DNA of 64,000 nt from Lonicera japonica (taxonomy: Eukaryota; Streptophyta; Magnoliopsida; Dipsacales; Caprifoliaceae): the NCBI GenBank assembly GCA_021464415.1, contig CM038469.1:60679650-60743649 (forward strand), written 5' to 3'. Each line of letters begins with the position of its first letter. Within the stretch, counting starts at the first letter, position 1. The translations under genes and the position numbers were made by a program. The notes below the pieces were generated by a model, which saw only the letters and a list, made by a program, of their open reading frames with translations, ran no database searches and had not been told where the DNA came from. Below, in pieces: positions 59,755 through 64,000 of the stretch.

Positions 59755-60255
59755 ATGTTAATGATGGATGGAGGGTGGAGATTGGAGGTGGAGGTGGTGT
59801 TGCTGATGCCTGATGGATGGAGGTGGCGGAGATCGGTGGTGGGTGGAGATTGGGATCCGAAATGAGGAAGGTCCAATCGAGAAGCTTGAGATTTAGATTT
59901 AAAACTAAATCTAACACTAAATGAGAGAATTTGAATTCCTTTGTGATTAGGAAACTTTCGGGAGGATTTGAAAAAGCAGCTCGTCAGAGAGGAGCAATGG
60001 TTTAGGGAAGGGCATGGTGGCGATGATAGCAGTTGTCGGCGGTAGTTTCAAGGTTTATATGGTTGCAATATAGTGTCGATGAAAGGTCATAGGTGGTGGT
60101 GTTAAAAGGAAGTGAGTAAGAATCAATGGTGGTGGTGGTGGTGGTTATGAAAGTCGTCAGTGATCAGAGGTGGATGTGGTGTTGATGACATATGGAATAT
60201 GGAGATTAGAAGTGGAGGTGGTGTTGATGATGGATGGAGGGTGGAGATTAGAAGT
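59755..60255 (+). repeat. GGTGGAGAT-type minisatellite region
   Basis: Segments with GATGGATGGAGGGTGGAGAT at about 59762, 59812 and 60231, and GTGGAGGTGGTGTTG at about 59788 and 60208, recur with variable spacing, along with a GGTGGT run near 60129-60144. The strand is strongly purine-rich. Confidence 0.6.
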
Positions 60256-60620
60256 AGTTTGGGACTTTTTTGTTAATTCCTTTTTTTTGAAATGTTAACT
60301 ATAGTTGGATTTGGTAGGTTAAAGGCACATGCAAATCTCGTGTCCTTTAATTTTAGATAGAGATCGGCGGAATTTGCACAGAAGTCTAATTTTTAAACAA
60401 AAAAAATACTTAAATCTAATTTCGCCCAATATGGGAATAGCTAACTCTAAATTACCCTAATAAGAATTTTTTCCAATTTTATGTTTTTATAGAACATCTT
60501 CCTAGTTTGCATAAAGTTCAATTTAGAAAAGAAAAGAACTCCCTCCATGACATATTAAAAATTAGCTTTAATTGGTACTTTTTTAAGAAAACACTACTTT
60601 CCTGCAAATAATACGACTTA

Positions 60621-60815
60621 GGTTTTTTTTTTTTTTATTTGGTTTGAGGGTTACCGCATGGTGTGTTCAGACCAACTTTTACGCATCTTGACTAATCCCT
60701 ACTTGCGATGCATAGCTGCCAAGCATTATTTTGACAACGCCAAAAATCGACCTTGGGAGCACCAAGTCGACCTCAAGTTTATCCCAGTGACAGTCTTATA
60801 CCATTTTTCATTGTG
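60621..60815 (-). mobile_element. SINE-like retroposon, copy 2
   Basis: Same order as the copy at 6482-6665 on the minus strand: TGGTATAAG head, GGTCGACTTGG, CCAAGGTCGATTTTTGGCGT, GGATTAGTCAAGATGCGTAA tail and a poly-A run (plus-strand T run, about 60624-60638). Divergence between the copies points to an old or diverse family. It lies between the two GDSL genes. Confidence 0.6.
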
Positions 60816-60865
60816 AGATGAAATAGCTTGATTGTATGTCATAAAATGAAAATGAGTATTTTAAA

Positions 60866-61131
60866 ATCTGTTTGATAATAACATGAAAAATAAAAATAAT
60901 TGATTTTTGTGAGAATTTGAAAAATAAGTTGAGACGTTGTGAAAAATGTCTTACTATTTCGACTTTTTCAATAATTTTTTTCCAAAAAAATAATTAATAA
61001 TAGATGACATTTACTCATAAAAATGAGTATGAGATGAATACCATCTCATCATATGCCTCAACTTGTTTTCCAATTTTTTACATAAATTAAGTGTTTTTGT
61101 TATTATTGTTCCATGTTATCAAACAGAGCCT
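60866..61131. mobile_element. hAT-like MITE, family 1, most complete copy
   Basis: The ends AATCTGTTTGATAATAACAT and (other strand) AGGCTCTGTTTGATAACATG are inverted repeats. The interior is partly palindromic (TTGAGACGTT/CTCAACTTG). Related copies lie at 2683 and 10206. Confidence 0.6.
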
Positions 61132-61415
61132 TGAAAAAAAAAACCTTTTAATTTAAAGCAAAGGAAATATTTATTTAATCTCATTGTACCTGCATGTAGA
61201 GAGCTAAAATAATTAGAGAAAAGCCATTAGCACGATCTAAAGTGGATATTGTTTAGTGGTACAAAGAGGTAGCATCAGATCTAAAGGGGAAACTGCGGTT
61301 CGGCAGAGCAGGTAGAGCCAAAAACAAAACAAAAAAAATATAATATTAGTTATACATTTAAAGGAGAAACTTAATATATCTCAACCTACTTCTGTCGAAT
61401 CCTGTGTCCCCCCTT

Positions 61416-64000
61416 TCAGACGAGTGCATGCTTATAACAAGCTTGAGCAATGGGAATGGGTGGGTCCGACAATGTGCCATTAAGTACGAGATTAGAAACC
61501 CAGTGGTTCGCGGCTTGAGAATAGTGTACACCATCCCAGCTAATATATGTTGAAGGGCTTCCACAAGTACCACCATACACTTCACTCCCATTTACTATTG
61601 CCTTTTGCCCACACCATACATTTATATTGTTCTCATGGCGTCCACAGCAAATCTTAAGTGGGTCTGTAAATCCTGTTAAAAAAAATTGTTCAATTTCATA
61701 GCATTATGGCTTACGCAGATTGTAGTTAAAGCTACCCCGCAAAAAGTACATAAAAAGTTGAAACAAAATTAGTTAACAATTATATAATTTCAACTACTTT
61801 TGGGGATCAAGGTCCCATTTCTTGACTAGTCAAATGCATTTAGTGTGATCTTTATGTGTAGCATTCTCCATTGGGATTTAAGTATTGTGTTGCGTAAGTT
61901 TTATATTTTGTTATATTTGGTTTGTGGTAAATGAAGCTTAAATCTTACCCCCATCGTTTTTAAGTTCATCCATAATCAATTCCACCCTTCCAATCCATTT
62001 TCTCTTGTTATGTGTAATTCATCTCATATATAGTGGGGTCTGTGTCATCCATTGTTTAAAAGTGCCTAAAAGACGGTTCAAACCATTAACACCTATGTTA
62101 GATGCTTAAAGAACTCACACCATAACATAAGAATAAGATTGCCTATCCTTTTACCTAATCTTAGACTAAATCAAATACAAAGTCGTGTCCATTTGTTATG
62201 AGTCCAAGTTTGTTGACCCTTCTCAAGTGAAGGACCCTCCCCTCCACTTTGATTGGTTGATACATTAAAATAACAGAAACCCACAATGACTATCCATTCA
62301 TTACTTTATTATATCCATCGATCCGAGTGGAGGGCTATGTTAAACCTTGCTTGAGGAGGGTCAACAAATCTAGACATGGAACTCATTATAACTTAATTGA
62401 TGATTAACCTTGAAAAAAAGTTGTCCAAAAATAACCAGAAAGCTATAAACTTGATAGTAATTAGTAAATTCATGTTTTAGAATGACTGAATACCCTGATT
62501 CTTGGTGGAGCTGATGAGCGTGTACTTGGCAGTGTAGACATCAACATATGTTACGGCAGCTTTTGGAAGCTCAGTCCTTAGTTTGAGAACTCTGACCTTG
62601 AGTTGCCTATTGAACTCAATAGCCATCTCATTATGCCATCTGATGCACCCATGCTGGTCTAGAAAACCAGGCTTCGGGTTTCTTATATAAAGACTTGATA
62701 CCGGCAAGCACCCAACTGGCCCTGTGTTATGTATCCAAAATGACCTTCCCCCATGCTGATACAAATGCTGCCACAAAAATAACATTTTTTTCAATCTTCA
62801 CCCATCAAAACACATGCTATAAGCAAAATAATGGACTTATTTCATATAGTAAATAAGCTTGTTTGGTTTTTTTCTCTGAATCTGAAGTCTGAAATCTAAA
62901 GGTCTGTTTGATTACAATGTTGGAAATGATTGGCAGAAAAAATCAAGATTTATGAGAAGTTGGAAAAAGAGATGAGTGAATTGGTGAGCTGCTTTGCATC
63001 ATATTTTTCATGGAAAAAATTCCTTACACACTGTCCAAAGAATTGGATTCCCGGAAAACCAAAAAACTAACAGAAATTCTCACCTTCTCATAAAACTTGG
63101 TTGTTTTCTCAAAAAAGATTGCAACTTTGGCCAAACGCAACCCATGTTGGCACAATTCGTGTTTTTTTTTTTGTCTGAATGAACATCTGAATAGCACTTA
63201 TGCTTACAACTCAGATCAGAGGCAGCTAACCTCTTAATCAACCAATAATAGCCATTTGTCTCTTAATAGTTTGAAGTGACAGACTATTTACCTATGAAGT
63301 TTGAATGAACAAGTATAGATTCAGACTCAAAGCGTCCAAAACAGAACTAAGAATAAGAAAACAAAGACCACCGAAGTTAAGTAACTTACTTGAACTGCTG
63401 TTGCTAGCTGATTAACTATATCGGGTATCGCTGCACGCAGTTGCTGTTCACTCATGGTTCGAAAACCAGCAGTAAGGTCATTTTGCCCTATATCAAATGT
63501 GTACAGAGCCCTCGAAAAGTCCACAGGCCTTGGGAGTTTACTTCGGTCAGATGGTCCTTTGGCTGACATATCATATATAGACAAACTTTATGATCTTCGT
63601 ATAAAGATTGGAAATATTCACAGGCATTAGTTTTTATTTGCTTATAGTTTTGATATATATTCACTTGTGGAAAGACCTTGGTTGTAAAGATCGCTTGTTC
63701 GCGCTTTGAACTGATCGTATTGGACAATTTGCATATCGAGAGCAAAAGGGCTTAACCCGTTTTCAAATATGGTTTCGTTTTGCCTCCGAATTGTTGATCC
63801 TCCTGTGGCAAAATTTGCACCGTGCCGGAAATCCGTGCCAATTGAGTTCAGGTATGCGCTCAAGTATGGTAGGCCCAAGTGCTCCGCTGCAATAGGAATG
63901 AGTCGATCAACTGAGTGTTCAATTTCAGAGCTAGAAAAAAGGGTAGTTTTGGTTTCTAGGTGGTAGAGAAATTTTACAGTGTGGTTTGTTTAAAACTCAA
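61416..64000 (-). CDS. GDSL esterase/lipase 2 (5' end outside the window)
   Basis: Tandem paralogue of GDSL-1. Visible coding exons: 63677-63886, 63390-63562, 62494-62767, 61416-61672; the first exon, with the signal peptide and catalytic-Ser block I, lies beyond the right edge. Block [12 protein letters not shown], block III FDIGQNDLTAGF and block [10 protein letters not shown] are all present, so the visible part looks functional. The first visible exon is 210 nt, exactly as in GDSL-1. The intron at 62768-63389 has no counterpart in GDSL-1 and carries a MITE. Splice signals and phase are consistent throughout. It is transcribed in the same direction as GDSL-1, upstream of it. Confidence 0.92.
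62905..63150. mobile_element. MITE family 3 copy in GDSL-2 intron
   Basis: GGTCTGTTTGATTACAATG at the left and GGTTGCGTTTGGCCAAAG (other strand) at the right are degenerate inverted termini. The interior shares GAGAAGTTGGAAAAAGAGAT and CAAAGAATTGGATTCC with the TruB intron cluster. No clear target duplication. Confidence 0.6.

Larger units (their letters stand above)
59048..60620. other. GDSL-1 leader/promoter and spacer of the tandem GDSL pair
   Basis: It contains the GDSL-1 upstream region, a GA microsatellite (59626-59648), a GGTGGAG-type minisatellite region and AT-rich sequence. The open frames at 59529-59917 come from the GGTGGAG and GA tracts and are not supported. Confidence 0.5.

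Noticed and set aside
59529..59917. Two Ser/Pro-rich minus-strand frames upstream of GDSL-1
   Set aside because: They come from GA and GGTGGAG simple repeats and show no conserved domain.
61358..61591. 77-codon minus-strand frame overlapping the last GDSL-2 exon
   Set aside because: It is in a different frame from the conserved WDGVHYSQ-containing exon.

Overview
The window is nuclear DNA of a flowering plant, most likely a eudicot. It is AT-rich, its genes have many GT-AG introns, and it holds plant-type gene families (GDSL esterase/lipase, DUF707, SGF29, organelle-type TruB) with a typical plant mix of Ac-like hAT, MULE, PIF/Harbinger, SINE, TRIM and solo-LTR sequences. The species cannot be fixed from sequence alone. 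Exon maps below were built by hand from splice signals, reading phase and family conservation.

Layout. 1-13.9 kb is gene-poor: MITEs, two related ~2.4 kb long-terminal-inverted-repeat elements (about 1.18-3.67 and 10.44-12.85 kb), a SINE, and a broken unknown reading frame. 13.9-21.3 kb is a decayed hAT element whose transposase is broken by a 211-bp triplication and by a 2.2-kb solo LTR with a perfect 5-bp target duplication; it also carries a BTB-domain fragment. 21.3-22.3 kb looks like a gypsy LTR remnant. 23.3-28.6 kb is a TruB-type tRNA pseudouridine synthase gene (+, 8 coding exons). It converges on a DUF707 gene (-, 14 coding exons, 29.4-34.7 kb, 5' UTR to about 35.8 kb). 35.8-42 kb is MITE-rich intergenic DNA. 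42-49.8 kb is a stack in which an old ~0.4-kb tandem duplication has received a second hAT element, a second solo LTR of the same family in the opposite orientation, and a non-autonomous MULE with a perfect 9-bp target duplication. 50.0-55.5 kb is an SGF29 gene (+, 9 coding exons) with a TRIM, a hAT MITE and a SINE-like piece in its introns. 57.4-59.0 kb and 61.4 kb to the right edge are tandem GDSL esterase/lipase genes (-), the second cut by the window end.

The host genes do not form one pathway: RNA modification (TruB), a membrane-anchored protein of unknown activity (DUF707), a SAGA chromatin reader (SGF29) and secreted esterases. The GDSL pair is a local duplication with a difference of one intron. 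The most informative material is the transposon stratigraphy: eleven insertions have target duplications that can be read directly (six perfect at 8-10 bp or 5 bp, two 3-bp, three with one mismatch), and several are nested, which gives relative ages.
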